Source: JAAEPI01 sp964352625 (lineage in GTDB: Bacteria > Bacteroidota > Bacteroidia > Cytophagales > Cyclobacteriaceae). From it: 64,000 nucleotides of DNA. Where the stretch lies: assembly GCA_964352625.1 (NCBI GenBank), contig CAYGSD010000009.1, positions 62,001 through 126,000 of the forward strand, written 5' to 3'. Shown one piece after another: positions 8,947-17,900 of this stretch; the first letter of the stretch is position 1, and every line of letters starts with the position of its first letter. The notes beneath the pieces are model-generated. The model saw nothing but the letters and a program-made list of their open reading frames with translations. It was not told the DNA's origin and did not search any database. A program made the position numbers and the translations under genes.

Positions 8947-10638
8947 ATGGCCTACAAAATATCCGCTATCTCGAGACGTGTACTTGGGAAATACAGTACC
9001 CAAGGCAAAGCAAATACCCTAACGCCTCCCGGTTACATCCCTCCTCTTCAGAGACCCGTTGAGTATTTATCACTTCTTTTGGCCATAGGTTCTATACCAC
9101 TTTGGATTTACAAAGGATGGGAATGGGGAGGCTCCTCATTATTCCTCTCGTTACTCCTCTTCGGAATCAGAGATACATTCATTCAAGATGATCACACCAT
9201 TACGCGAGTTTATGGCCCCATAGGAAGGCTTAGATACATTTTTGAGAATGTCTTCAGAGATAAATACCTGCAGTATTTCAATGAAACCAATACCGACGGG
9301 CGTCCCATGCCCAAGATCGTGAGGGATTACATTTATCAAAAAGCAAAGGGCATGAAATCTTTATCCAGTTTCGGTACGGAACTGGACATATATGATCCTG
9401 AAAATACGGCAAGCACTCGGCTACTTCATAAGAATTTTGGGGTATCAGGCGAGCCTACATACGGGGTTACTGTTGGGGCTCATAGAGAAAATGTACAACC
9501 ATTTCTTATCAAAAATTCCGTCAATATCTCGGCTATGAGTTACGGAGCTTTGAATCATAAAGCCGCGGAATGTTTGAGCTTGGGGGCAAAGGATGTTGCC
9601 TTTGTCAATACAGGTGAAGGAGGTTGTGGCCCGCATGCGATAGCTGGAAATGATGTGGTGTGGCAGCTAGGCACTGGTAAATTTGGCGCTGGAAAAGACG
9701 CCACCCTACCCAATGGTGAACCCACTCGAGTTTTGGACGAAGGGCTCTTCAAGGAAACATTAAATGAGTTTCCCAATATCAAAGCAATTCAATTGAAAAT
9801 ATCTCAAGGTGCCAAACCAGGTATTGGCGGGCACCTACCAGGCGCTAAGGTTACTCCTGAGATTGCTGACGTAAGAAAAGTTATGGTCGGTAAAACAGTG
9901 GTATCACCTCCGCAACATGCAGAACTGTATGATACCGATTCTAAAGGAGCCATTTTGAAATTAATGGATTTCACAAAACACATTCGGCAGTTGAGTGGAC
10001 TTCCTGTAGGAATCAAAATGTGTATTGGCAGGCTATCTGAGATTGATCTTTTGGTAGATGCCATGAAAGCAACCGGAGAAGGGCCCGATATGATCCAACT
10101 TGATGGTGCAGATGGCGGAACCGGAGCTGGGCCAAATCTCTTTGTCAATTATGTAGGATATGGCAATGCAGTCGAAACTACCGCGTATCTGCACAGAGCT
10201 CTGGTCAAAGCTGGAATTAGAGATAGAGTTGTACTCAGTGCTTCGGGAAGAATTTTCACCCCTGCTCATGCAGCACTCGCCTTTGCTGTGGGAGCCGATA
10301 CCATCGAGACGGCAAGAGCCGCTATGCTTTCCATTGGCTGCATTCAGGCACTTAAATGTCACACAAATGAATGCCCGACAGGAATTACAACCAATAATAA
10401 ATGGAGAATGCATGGAATTAACATCCCTGAGAAGTCAACAAGAATTCACCAATATCTAGCAGGATTTCATCATGATATGTTGGAATTAACAAAAATACTT
10501 GGTCATGCGGACCCTAGAGACATCAAGTTGGCAGATCTACGATCAGTGACACATAAACCGTGGTATTCATCGCACTTCGACGAAGATCCATTTGGCTTTT
10601 ACATGCCGTCCCCTACTTCAGACCACTGGACTAAGTAG
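8947..10638 (+). CDS. Membrane-anchored FMN glutamate-synthase-like protein
   Basis: 563 aa. Two N-terminal membrane helices (about residues 38-75) precede a glutamate synthase alpha-subunit FMN barrel: VNISAMSYGALN, NTGEGGCGPH, KISQGAKPGIGGHLPG and QLDGADGGTGAGPN. A Cys cluster, GCIQALKCHTNECPTGI, resembles the 3Fe-4S site. The glutaminase domain and the beta subunit are missing and no gltD lies nearby. It is therefore a stand-alone FMN/Fe-S oxidoreductase of the membrane, whose electron donor and substrate are unknown. I would not call it gltB. Confidence 0.85.
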   Translation: MAYKISAISRRVLGKYSTQGKANTLTPPGYIPPLQRPVEYLSLLLAIGSIPLWIYKGWEWGGSSLFLSLLLFGIRDTFIQDDHTITRVYGPIGRLRYIFENVFRDKYLQYFNETNTDGRPMPKIVRDYIYQKAKGMKSLSSFGTELDIYDPENTASTRLLHKNFGVSGEPTYGVTVGAHRENVQPFLIKNSVNISAMSYGALNHKAAECLSLGAKDVAFVNTGEGGCGPHAIAGNDVVWQLGTGKFGAGKDATLPNGEPTRVLDEGLFKETLNEFPNIKAIQLKISQGAKPGIGGHLPGAKVTPEIADVRKVMVGKTVVSPPQHAELYDTDSKGAILKLMDFTKHIRQLSGLPVGIKMCIGRLSEIDLLVDAMKATGEGPDMIQLDGADGGTGAGPNLFVNYVGYGNAVETTAYLHRALVKAGIRDRVVLSASGRIFTPAHAALAFAVGADTIETARAAMLSIGCIQALKCHTNECPTGITTNNKWRMHGINIPEKSTRIHQYLAGFHHDMLELTKILGHADPRDIKLADLRSVTHKPWYSSHFDEDPFGFYMPSPTSDHWTK

Positions 10639-10667
10639 CGGAGTTCAAATAAAAAACATAAAAAGAC

Positions 10668-11030
10668 TTAGCGTGTCCTGGCAGATCGATCCTTGTCACC
10701 ACTGATGTCCTTGAATAGGGAATTTATCAGCCAAAGGATAATACTAAAGAGCAGAGCCCACCAAAAATTATCAACCGCAAATCCTGAAACAAGACTGTCG
10801 GCAATCATAATTACCACAGCGTTGATGACAAGAAGGAAAAGGCCTAAAGTCAGCACCGTGGCAGGAATGGTCAAAATTATTAGCAATGGCTTGACGGTTA
10901 CATTTAGTAGCCCTAAGACAACAGCTATAACAAAAGCCGTTAAAAACCCTTCAACATAAACGCCCGGCAATAGATATGCTCCGACCAGTACAGCCACAGC
11001 GTTCAACAAAAATTTGACTAACATGTTCAT
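10668..11030 (-). CDS. Phage-holin-family (superfamily IV) small membrane protein
   Basis: 120 aa with four hydrophobic helices and a basic C-terminus (GDKDRSARTR). FVIAVVLGLLNVTVKPLLIILTIP is the characteristic pattern of the family often named phage holin family 4. In bacteria these are ordinary small membrane proteins. No endolysin or phage gene is near, so a lytic role is not supported. Its ATG overlaps the stop of the upstream carbonic anhydrase gene by 4 nt, so the two form one operon. Confidence 0.8.
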   Translation of the reverse strand: MNMLVKFLLNAVAVLVGAYLLPGVYVEGFLTAFVIAVVLGLLNVTVKPLLIILTIPATVLTLGLFLLVINAVVIMIADSLVSGFAVDNFWWALLFSIILWLINSLFKDISGDKDRSARTR

Positions 11031-11548
11031 ATCTTTTCATTTTTAAACCAAGAAGCGTACTTCACGTAATTTCCGGCGATTCGTTCCATCATTTCAATAT
11101 TTCCTCCATCCACTTCTTTCACCTTTTTAGCTGGAACTCCCGCATAAATGGAATTGGCCTCCACAATAGTATTCTCCAAAACCACAGCACCGGCAGCCAC
11201 AATGGCGCCACTCTGTACCACTGCATGATCCATCACAATGGATCCCATTCCTATTAGCACATTGTCCTCCAACGTGCAGGCATGTACAATGGCATTATGC
11301 CCAATGGTAACATTGGAGCCAATAACCGTTGGACCGGTCTGGTAAGTACAATGAATGGTGGCATTATCCTGAATGTTGGTATTATTTCCAATCTTAATTG
11401 AATGGACGTCTCCCCGCACAACCGCTCCAAACCAAACAGTGCATTTATCTCCCATTTCTACATCACCGACCACAACCGCATTCTCCGCAAACCAACACTC
11501 CGCCCCCATCTTTGGGCTCTTTCCTCGTACCTCTTGAATAATTGCCAT
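11027..11548 (-). CDS. Gamma carbonic anhydrase family protein
   Basis: 173 aa left-handed beta-helix of hexapeptide repeats (VVVGDVEMGDKCTVWFGAV ... NIQDNATIHC). His residues sit in IHCTYQ, TIGHNAIVHAC and IVMDHAVV-type positions, where gamma-CA and YrdA/PaaY proteins bind Zn. The C-terminal helix ends near YVKYASWFKNEK. It probably works as a trimer in the cytoplasm. Carbonic anhydrase activity is not assured, because many relatives show none or act as acyltransferases. It is divergent from miaB with a 92-nt gap. Confidence 0.85.
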   Translation of the reverse strand: MAIIQEVRGKSPKMGAECWFAENAVVVGDVEMGDKCTVWFGAVVRGDVHSIKIGNNTNIQDNATIHCTYQTGPTVIGSNVTIGHNAIVHACTLEDNVLIGMGSIVMDHAVVQSGAIVAAGAVVLENTIVEANSIYAGVPAKKVKEVDGGNIEMMERIAGNYVKYASWFKNEKI

Positions 11549-11597
11549 GGGGCAAAGGAAACTATTCGTGTGAAAAGATCATTAAGTTCTCTGCCAG

Positions 11598-11631
11598 ATT
11601 GTCACATAAAAGAGAAGGACATCTATCTTTG
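11598..11631 (+). promoter_or_regulatory. Candidate promoter of miaB operon
   Basis: ATTG (11598-11601) and TATCTTTG (11624-11631) are spaced 22 nt, close to the Bacteroidota TTTG-N19-21-TAnnTTTG promoter. The ATG at 11641 lies 9 nt after the -7 box, so the leader would be very short. This excludes an upstream in-frame start at 11542. Confidence 0.5.
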
Positions 11632-11640
11632 CGCTTGGAT

Positions 11641-13101
11641 ATGAGTGGACTAATTGCGGATATCGACGTACTTGACGAAGTAAAAGAAGCAGGGAATTGT
11701 GAGTTTAAAATCTCGGAAGAGGGCTCCAATAAATCAGCCCGAAAGCTTTACATAGAAAGCTATGGCTGTCAGATGAATTTCTCTGACAGTGAAATAGTGA
11801 CGTCAATTCTAAGAAAGGAAGGTTTTGATACCACGGCTAGACCTGAAGATGCCGAGTTGATATTGATCAATACGTGTTCTATTAGGGAAAAAGCCGAGCA
11901 AACCGTGCGGAATAGGTTGAGTTATTTCAATTCTATCAAGAAGAAGAAAAATCGAAATGTCACAGTCGGAGTACTAGGCTGCATGGCAGAAAGATTGAAG
12001 GCTAAGCTGCTCGAAGAAGAGAAAATCGTGGATTTGGTCATTGGCCCTGATGCTTATCGTGACCTCCCAAAACTTATCGAAAGAGCTGATGATGGCGAGA
12101 AAGGGGTTAACACCTTTCTGTCTAGAGAGGAAACCTATGCCGACATTACACCTGTTCGACTAAACTCAAATGGAGTCACCGCCTTCATTTCCATCATGAG
12201 AGGATGTGATAATATGTGTTCCTTCTGTGTTGTTCCTTTCACCAGAGGTCGTGAAAGAAGTCGTGATCCACAATCCATCGTCAAAGAAGCACAAGACTTG
12301 TTTGATCGAGGGTATAGAGAAGTCACACTTCTTGGCCAAAATGTCGATTCCTATAAGTGGTCAGCTGAGGAAAACAATAAGGCAAGACTTGAAAGAAACG
12401 AGATTGATGAGGTAGTTAATTTTGCTCATCTACTTGAGATGGTGGCCAAGGTCAGCCCAGAGCTACGCGTACGATTCTCTACATCTCATCCGAAAGATAT
12501 CACCAACGAGGTGCTGCACACGATCAAGCAATACGACAACATCTGCAACTATATCCACCTACCTGCACAAAGCGGAAACTCTCGCGTTTTGGAGATGATG
12601 AACAGAACGTACGATCGGGATTGGTACATTAATCGTGTTGACGCCATCCGAGAAATACTTGGCGAAGAATGTGGTATCAGTTCCGATATGATTACTGGAT
12701 TCTGCTCCGAAACTGAGTCCGAGCATCAGGATACCATTTCGCTTATGGACTATGTGAAGTACGACTTCTCTTATATGTTCTTTTATTCCGAAAGGCCGGG
12801 CACACTTGCTGCTAAAAAATATGAAGATGATATTCCGCTGGAAATTAAGAAAAGGCGACTACAGGAAATTATTGATAAGCAGCGTGAAATTTCTCTTGAA
12901 AGAAATAAGCTGGACATTGGTCGTACATTCGAAGTTCTAGTTGAGGGCACCAGCAAAAAATCTAAAGAAAGTATGCAGGGTCGAAACAGCGCCAACAAGG
13001 TGATCATCTTCCCAGCCAAGAATATCAAGAAAGGGCAATACGTGAATGTTAAGGTACACGATTGTAATCCAGCCACTTTATTTGGAGAAATAGTAGCATG
13101 A
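11641..13101 (+). CDS. miaB: tRNA-2-methylthio-N6-dimethylallyladenosine synthase MiaB
   Basis: Radical-SAM enzyme that methylthiolates i6A37 in tRNAs reading UNN codons. The N-terminal UPF0004 domain carries three cluster Cys (YGCQMN, NTCSIREKAE, LGCMAER). The radical-SAM motif CDNMCSFCVVPFTRGRERS follows, and a C-terminal TRAM domain ends the protein. 486 aa from this start. A start at 11542 would add 33 residues that overlap the promoter and the divergent gene. It overlaps the next ATG by 4 nt, giving an operon with the sigma-54 activator and lptE. Confidence 0.95.
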   Translation: MSGLIADIDVLDEVKEAGNCEFKISEEGSNKSARKLYIESYGCQMNFSDSEIVTSILRKEGFDTTARPEDAELILINTCSIREKAEQTVRNRLSYFNSIKKKKNRNVTVGVLGCMAERLKAKLLEEEKIVDLVIGPDAYRDLPKLIERADDGEKGVNTFLSREETYADITPVRLNSNGVTAFISIMRGCDNMCSFCVVPFTRGRERSRDPQSIVKEAQDLFDRGYREVTLLGQNVDSYKWSAEENNKARLERNEIDEVVNFAHLLEMVAKVSPELRVRFSTSHPKDITNEVLHTIKQYDNICNYIHLPAQSGNSRVLEMMNRTYDRDWYINRVDAIREILGEECGISSDMITGFCSETESEHQDTISLMDYVKYDFSYMFFYSERPGTLAAKKYEDDIPLEIKKRRLQEIIDKQREISLERNKLDIGRTFEVLVEGTSKKSKESMQGRNSANKVIIFPAKNIKKGQYVNVKVHDCNPATLFGEIVA

Positions 13102-14372
13102 CGCCAGTTTCAGATCAAGAAATTCTTAGTGTAAAGCAGCGCTTCGGCATCATTGGCAACTCCTCGAAGTTGCTTCATGCCTTGCGTGTGGCCATTCAAG
13201 TGGGGCCTACTGAAATGTCCGTACTAATTACAGGAGAAAGTGGTGTGGGGAAAGAATCATTTTCAAAAATTCTTCATTCGCTCTCCCACCGCAAGCATGG
13301 ACAATTTATAGCCATAAACTGTGGTGCAATTCCAGAAGGCACGATTGATTCAGAACTGTTCGGCCATGAAAAAGGGGCGTTTACAGGAGCGCATGATCAC
13401 CGAAAAGGATATTTTGAAGTTACAGACGGAGGTACGATTTTCTTAGATGAGATTGGAGAAATGCCACTTGCTACTCAGGCTCGCCTTCTTAGGGTTTTAG
13501 AGAACGGTGAATTCATCAAAGTAGGCTCATCAAAAGTTCAAAAAACCGATGTTCGGGTCATTGCTGCCACGAATGTTAATCTTCTGGATGCAGTAGCCAA
13601 AGGCAAATTCAGGGAGGACTTATTTTATCGACTTAGCACCGTCCCTATTTACGTGCCGGCATTAAGAGAGCGAGGTGACGACATTGCACTTTTGTTCAGG
13701 AAGTTTTCCTCTGATCTATCAGAAACCTATCGAAACAAACCGCTCACTTTGTCCGAAGAAGCACGAAGAGTATTGCTCAATTATCATTTTCCTGGAAACA
13801 TAAGGCAGCTGAAAAACCTCGTCCAGCAAATAAGCGTGCTTGAAATGGAGCGGGAACTTTCACCTGAAACACTCAGAAAATACCTTCCTTCTGATAGAAA
13901 CCTGCCAGCCGTCATTGGCAAGGATGGTGCTTCTGATAACTTTTCAGAAAGAGACATTTTATACAAAGTCCTGTTCGACCTTAAGAGTGACATGACAGAA
14001 ATGAAAAGGTTGGTTCTTGAAATCCTCAAAGAGGATGCTTCGGGTCATGAAATTCTGCAAGATCACAAACATCTTTTTGAGGATAAGAAAGAGCACGTTC
14101 CTGAACTAAGGACACCAGCGGAACCAGTTCTCACCGAACCAGTTTTGATCAGAACCGATGAGCATTCCTCCGATGAATATGATGTAGAAATTGAGGATAT
14201 TACCCACGAAGACGAGGAAGAGTCACTTTCCTTAGAGAAAAAAGAAAAGGAAATGATCATAAAGGCGTTGAAGAAAAATAGAAACAAACGAAAGTACGCT
14301 GCTCAAGATCTTGGAATATCAGAGCGAACACTCTACCGAAAAATCAAACAGTATGAAATTGAGGATTTGTAG
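13098..14372 (+). CDS. Sigma-54-dependent transcriptional activator without receiver domain
   Basis: 424 aa. The AAA+ domain starts almost at the N-terminus: Walker A TGESGVGKES, the sigma-54 contact loop GAFTGA, Walker B GGTIFLDEIGEM, and the arginine-finger region VRVIAATN. A long acidic linker (about residues 290-385) precedes a Fis-type helix-turn-helix (NKRKYAAQDLGISERTLYRK). There is no response-regulator or GAF sensor, so its control is unclear and it may be constitutively active or controlled by a partner. It sits between miaB and lptE, an arrangement I recall from other Bacteroidota. No rpoN gene is in the window. Confidence 0.9.
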   Translation: MTPVSDQEILSVKQRFGIIGNSSKLLHALRVAIQVGPTEMSVLITGESGVGKESFSKILHSLSHRKHGQFIAINCGAIPEGTIDSELFGHEKGAFTGAHDHRKGYFEVTDGGTIFLDEIGEMPLATQARLLRVLENGEFIKVGSSKVQKTDVRVIAATNVNLLDAVAKGKFREDLFYRLSTVPIYVPALRERGDDIALLFRKFSSDLSETYRNKPLTLSEEARRVLLNYHFPGNIRQLKNLVQQISVLEMERELSPETLRKYLPSDRNLPAVIGKDGASDNFSERDILYKVLFDLKSDMTEMKRLVLEILKEDASGHEILQDHKHLFEDKKEHVPELRTPAEPVLTEPVLIRTDEHSSDEYDVEIEDITHEDEEESLSLEKKEKEMIIKALKKNRNKRKYAAQDLGISERTLYRKIKQYEIEDL

Positions 14373-14871
14373 ACTGGTATTATTTCTGATCCCTCTATCT
14401 GGGTGTTCGATCTACTCGTTCACCGGAGCTAGCTTGGTTGATAATGAGAAAACCATTTCGATTGCACAGTTCTATAATAATGCCCTTCTTGGTCCTTCCA
14501 ACATGTCTCAGGTTTTCACAGAGAAAATGCGAGACTATTTTCAACAAAACACCAGCCTCCAACTTGTTGATAATAATGGAGACCTGCAGTTTGACGGTTT
14601 CATTTCAACCTACCAAGTAACCCCCGTAGCACCGCGTGCAGGAAGAGGCGATGAACTACAAGTTTCTAACCAAACCAGAGTAACCATTTCCGTTCAGGTC
14701 ACTTATGTTAATGTCAAGAATGATCAATTCGATTTCGACCAAAGTTTCCGATTCTTTCAAGATTTCGACTCAGACCAAACAGACCTGCTTAGTGTTGAAG
14801 ATCAGTTGGTTGAAGAAATCTTCGATCAGATTATTCTTGATATCTTCAATGCTTCGGTTGCAAATTGGTAA
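14353..14871 (+). CDS. lptE: LPS-assembly lipoprotein LptE
   Basis: 172 aa with a lipoprotein signal ending LIPLSGCSIYSFTG, so the mature start is the Cys. The IYSFTGASL start and the ISIAQFYNNA strand fit the Bacteroidota LptE family, which plugs the LptD barrel and delivers LPS to the outer leaflet. The ATG lies inside the 3' end of the sigma-54 activator gene (20-nt overlap), so translation is coupled. An earlier in-frame start at 14311 would destroy the signal peptide. Confidence 0.85.
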   Translation: MKLRICRLVLFLIPLSGCSIYSFTGASLVDNEKTISIAQFYNNALLGPSNMSQVFTEKMRDYFQQNTSLQLVDNNGDLQFDGFISTYQVTPVAPRAGRGDELQVSNQTRVTISVQVTYVNVKNDQFDFDQSFRFFQDFDSDQTDLLSVEDQLVEEIFDQIILDIFNASVANW

Positions 14872-14902
14872 TTTTCCTTAATTTTAGTCCAAACACCAAT
14901 CC

Positions 14903-16639
14903 TTGAACAAGCAAAAGTTTGTAGAATATTTACGCTCGCCTGAGAGCATTTCAGCCAGTCAATTTGAAGAACTCGAACAATTGCTGGTGGATTACCCCTA
15001 TTTCTCTATTGCCAAGTCTGTGGCGGCCAGGGCGTCCAAAAACCTAAATAGTGAGAACAAAAATGATATAATCGCCTCCGCGGCTATTTACGCAACTGAT
15101 CGACGGCACCTCAAGCGATATGTAAACGGTGAAGTTATTTTCTTGGCGGATGCCCCTAAAATAGCTGCAGAGACAAAAGAAGAGGATAAGAAATCCACGG
15201 TTCTCGACAAAGCTCCAGAACCAAAAATGGAATCTCCTAAGGCCGATGCTGAAAATGAATCAGCCAAGCGGGACAAAATGCAGGCCGTGCATTCAGATGT
15301 AGATCAAATTCTCGATGAATTGCATCAAGACATGGAGGAGCTGAAGAAGTCAAGGCTTCACTTTGTTGAAATCCAGAATCAGTTGGATGAAGAGGTGCCT
15401 AACCGCCCTTTAGAAAAGAAAGAACCTTCTGAGGTTGACCTGGTCAAGCCTGTTGAGAACAAAGAAGATACTCCCCACACCGAAGAAGCACCAAGTGAGG
15501 AGGAAATAAAAAAAGAACCTGAGACGAACATCACTAACCTGATAGACTCTCTTAAGAAGGAGTTTGAAGAGGATGATTTAAAGGAGAAATCAAAAGCTAC
15601 AGAAACCAAAGCTCCCCTAGAAAAGCCTACCGAGGAAAAGAAGGAAAAACCTAAGAAAAAAACCAAGGCAAAAAAAGCAGACTCTAAAAAAACCATCACC
15701 AAATCTGCAAAAGAACCTGAGCTATCGGCTGAGCCCAAAGCTGCCAAGACTGAGGAAAAGGAAACACCAAAACCTGAACCGCCTAAAAAGGAAAGGCCAG
15801 CCATCGTCACCAATATGGATGATGGAGATGAAGACGAGGAAACAACAGTACTGGACCCTAAGGACAAACCTCAAGATGAAGCTCCTAAAAAGAAAGAACC
15901 TGCTAGAGCTAGTCGCGGCGAACGCCAGAAAGTAAAAAGGGAAGACTTGGAGAAACTGATGGGTATTGCCATTAAGCCAGCAACAATCAAAGAGGAGAAA
16001 CCCGAGGAAAAAAAGGAAGAGATAGTCGATAAGAAAGCTCCCAAAAAAGCTCCTGCCAAGAAGAAGACAGCAGCGAAAAAGGAAACCAAAGCTCCTGTTA
16101 AAGAGAGTACTACAGACAAATCCGAAAAGACTCAAACGCCTCCTAATACTGAAGATTCCGCAAAGGAAAAACCTGAACCACCAAAAACAGAATCAACTAC
16201 TTCTGGAGAAGACGAGACCGCAAGCAGGTCGTCTGCGCGAGCCTTCCTTGACTTTGGAGGAACTGGTGACATGAGTTCATCAGTATCAAGAGCTTCCTCC
16301 TCACGAAGAAAACGGAGCACCAGATCAAGTAAGTCGAACGGTGATGCTGGCGAAAAGAAAGGCGGAGATGATGATGATAAATCTGGCCCCAAAGACCTGA
16401 TTGAAAAATTCATATCAGAAAATCCGAGTATTCAAAGAAGGTCCATTAAAGGTGACAAAAGCGACCTATCCGAAAAAAGCACAGAATGGCAACCAGATGT
16501 TGCATCAGAGTATTTAGCTGAGATTTATTTAAAGCAAGGAAATAAACTGCGAGCCATCCAAATCTATGAAGCACTAATGTTGAAATTCCCAGAAAAAAAA
16601 TCTTACTTTGCGGCTCTTATAGAAAAAGTCCAAGGTTAG
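14903..16639 (+). CDS. Highly charged Lys/Glu/Pro-rich protein with C-terminal TPR motif
   Basis: 578 aa from a TTG start. Residues 1-75 form a helical conserved N-domain (SISASQFEELEQLLVDYPYFS ends it as a recognisable segment). Residues 85-500 are low complexity, rich in Lys, Glu, Pro and Ala, with KKAPAKKKTAAKKETKAP-type runs. The last 60 residues form a TPR hairpin (EYLAEIYLKQGNKLRAIQIYE). There is no signal peptide or membrane helix, so it is cytoplasmic and disordered in the middle. The function is unknown. Its constant place between lptE and secG suggests a link to envelope biogenesis or secretion. The long minus-strand open frames inside it are composition artefacts. Confidence 0.8.
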   Translation: MNKQKFVEYLRSPESISASQFEELEQLLVDYPYFSIAKSVAARASKNLNSENKNDIIASAAIYATDRRHLKRYVNGEVIFLADAPKIAAETKEEDKKSTVLDKAPEPKMESPKADAENESAKRDKMQAVHSDVDQILDELHQDMEELKKSRLHFVEIQNQLDEEVPNRPLEKKEPSEVDLVKPVENKEDTPHTEEAPSEEEIKKEPETNITNLIDSLKKEFEEDDLKEKSKATETKAPLEKPTEEKKEKPKKKTKAKKADSKKTITKSAKEPELSAEPKAAKTEEKETPKPEPPKKERPAIVTNMDDGDEDEETTVLDPKDKPQDEAPKKKEPARASRGERQKVKREDLEKLMGIAIKPATIKEEKPEEKKEEIVDKKAPKKAPAKKKTAAKKETKAPVKESTTDKSEKTQTPPNTEDSAKEKPEPPKTESTTSGEDETASRSSARAFLDFGGTGDMSSSVSRASSSRRKRSTRSSKSNGDAGEKKGGDDDDKSGPKDLIEKFISENPSIQRRSIKGDKSDLSEKSTEWQPDVASEYLAEIYLKQGNKLRAIQIYEALMLKFPEKKSYFAALIEKVQG

Positions 16640-16644
16640 AAAGC

Positions 16645-17028
16645 ATGTACACAATCCTTATCGTCCTCATAATTATCACTGCCATTTTATTGATGCTAGT
16701 TGTCCTGGCTCAAAATCCAAAAGGTGGTGGATTGTCTAGCCAGTTCGGTGGATCAGGAACTACGCAATTGATGGGTGTTAAAAAGACTGGTGACTTTCTA
16801 GAAAAAGCCACATGGACCTTGATTGTTGCGCTTTTCGTTTTTACTCTCTGGGCAAACGTCATGGTTCCTGACAGTAACGCAGGGAGTGACATCACTTCAC
16901 CAAACTTAGAAAATGCCGGACAAGCACCTGCTTCAACTCCAGCTTTTCCTAGCGCGGATGATTCTACAGATGATAGCTCTGAGAATCTAGAAGACCTTCT
17001 CGCTGATGATAGTACCTCGGCAGAATAA
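16645..17028 (+). CDS. secG: Preprotein translocase subunit SecG
   Basis: 127 aa with two membrane helices (residues 1-22 and about 53-72) joined by the SecG signature loop LVVLAQNPKGGGLSSQFG. An acidic, Ser/Ala/Asp-rich tail of about 50 residues follows, as is usual in Bacteroidota SecG. It is an auxiliary subunit of the SecYEG channel. The start lies 5 nt after the upstream stop. The stop abuts the stop of the convergent downstream gene with no gap. Confidence 0.95.
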   Translation: MYTILIVLIIITAILLMLVVLAQNPKGGGLSSQFGGSGTTQLMGVKKTGDFLEKATWTLIVALFVFTLWANVMVPDSNAGSDITSPNLENAGQAPASTPAFPSADDSTDDSSENLEDLLADDSTSAE

Positions 17029-17736
17029 TTAGCTGAGTTCTTTTACAAGCATTCTTTTTGCAATCGGAAGTACGGTTTCCTGTATGGGAAATTTCAATTT
17101 ACTTATAGCTAAGTAGGTAGCTGGGTTAGGAAGATCAGAGAAGTTTTTTATCAATCGCATTTTAATTGACTCGAAAGTACTGACAATACTTCGAACTTCA
17201 CTCCCAATGAAGTCTGTGGTTAGACTTCTATACTTTTCGTCAGATCGTTCAAATAATGTCATCTGATATCGATATATAGACACCTTGTTCTCACAATCTT
17301 GATTCAACAAAAGATAGCCCTCTTGATCGTAAATGGGAGCCACTCCTATCGAGCTAAATTCTATATTGGACTCAACAAATTCATAAAGCTCTTTGCCTTC
17401 TTCTAATACATGTTCCAATTTGGGAAGAGCAAAGCTTATTAAGTCCTCGATCACACTCATTACTTCATCATCCTTGATTAGCTTATCATAAGTCAATTTT
17501 AGTTTTACAAAATCAGCTCGACTTAGTGTCTTTGGGAAATTCTCAAAAAGCAATTGCTTATTGTCTCTTACCTTAATCAAGTTCTGATAATGGAAGACCA
17601 GGTCCGACATAAAGGGATAAAGTTCGGAATGATTAAATCTCTTTCTAATATCCTTTAGGTAGGCCAGAAGGATATACTTTTTATACTCATAATCCACAAG
17701 TCCTTCTGTCAGCCAGTCATGTTTCAGGGTATCCAT
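17029..17736 (-). CDS. Conserved hypothetical protein next to secG/groES
   Basis: 235 aa, mostly alpha-helical and soluble by appearance, with no signal or membrane segment. Distinct features are an N-terminal DWLTEGLVDYEYKKYILLAY, a Tyr-rich middle (GVAPIYDQEGYLLLN), and a C-terminal region LPNPATYLAISKLKFPIQET that looks conserved. I recall similar proteins at this location in other Cytophagia but know no function. It ends directly at the secG stop. Confidence 0.75.
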   Translation of the reverse strand: MDTLKHDWLTEGLVDYEYKKYILLAYLKDIRKRFNHSELYPFMSDLVFHYQNLIKVRDNKQLLFENFPKTLSRADFVKLKLTYDKLIKDDEVMSVIEDLISFALPKLEHVLEEGKELYEFVESNIEFSSIGVAPIYDQEGYLLLNQDCENKVSIYRYQMTLFERSDEKYRSLTTDFIGSEVRSIVSTFESIKMRLIKNFSDLPNPATYLAISKLKFPIQETVLPIAKRMLVKELS

Positions 17737-17789
17737 AAAATCGGCGTTTTAAGAAAATTAAAACCGAAATGTCACTAAGCCAAATAGAT

Positions 17790-17818
17790 TCTGACATAAT
17801 GCCTGAAATATTGTCAGA
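17790..17818. promoter_or_regulatory. Inverted repeat upstream of groES
   Basis: TCTGACA (17790-17796) and TGTCAGA (17812-17818) form a perfect 7-bp inverted repeat with a 15-nt spacer, 82-110 nt before the groES ATG. It is not a CIRCE element (TTAGCACTC-N9-GAGTGCTAA), and no such element is visible here. It is a candidate operator or heat-shock control site for groESL or for the divergent gene. Confidence 0.4.
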
Positions 17819-17900
17819 GATTCCGCCCTTTCCCCTACTTGGCACATAAAATGATCAAGTGACGGAAATTGAAAATCAAAAAACTAAACGTTTATTCAAC

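Noticed and set aside
8947..10638. Canonical glutamate synthase large subunit gltB
   Set aside because: The protein lacks the glutaminase and FAD/beta-subunit partners and has N-terminal membrane helices, so only the FMN domain relationship is kept.
10668..11030. Prophage holin cassette
   Set aside because: The holin-family protein is coupled to a carbonic anhydrase gene and no phage, lysin or integrase gene is nearby.
11542..11640. N-terminal extension of MiaB
   Set aside because: It overlaps the promoter -7 box and the divergent carbonic anhydrase gene and has no homology to MiaB.
15379..16413. Long minus-strand frames inside the charged TPR protein gene
   Set aside because: They are Ser/Phe/Leu-rich mirror translations of Lys/Glu-rich codons, with no start context or motif.
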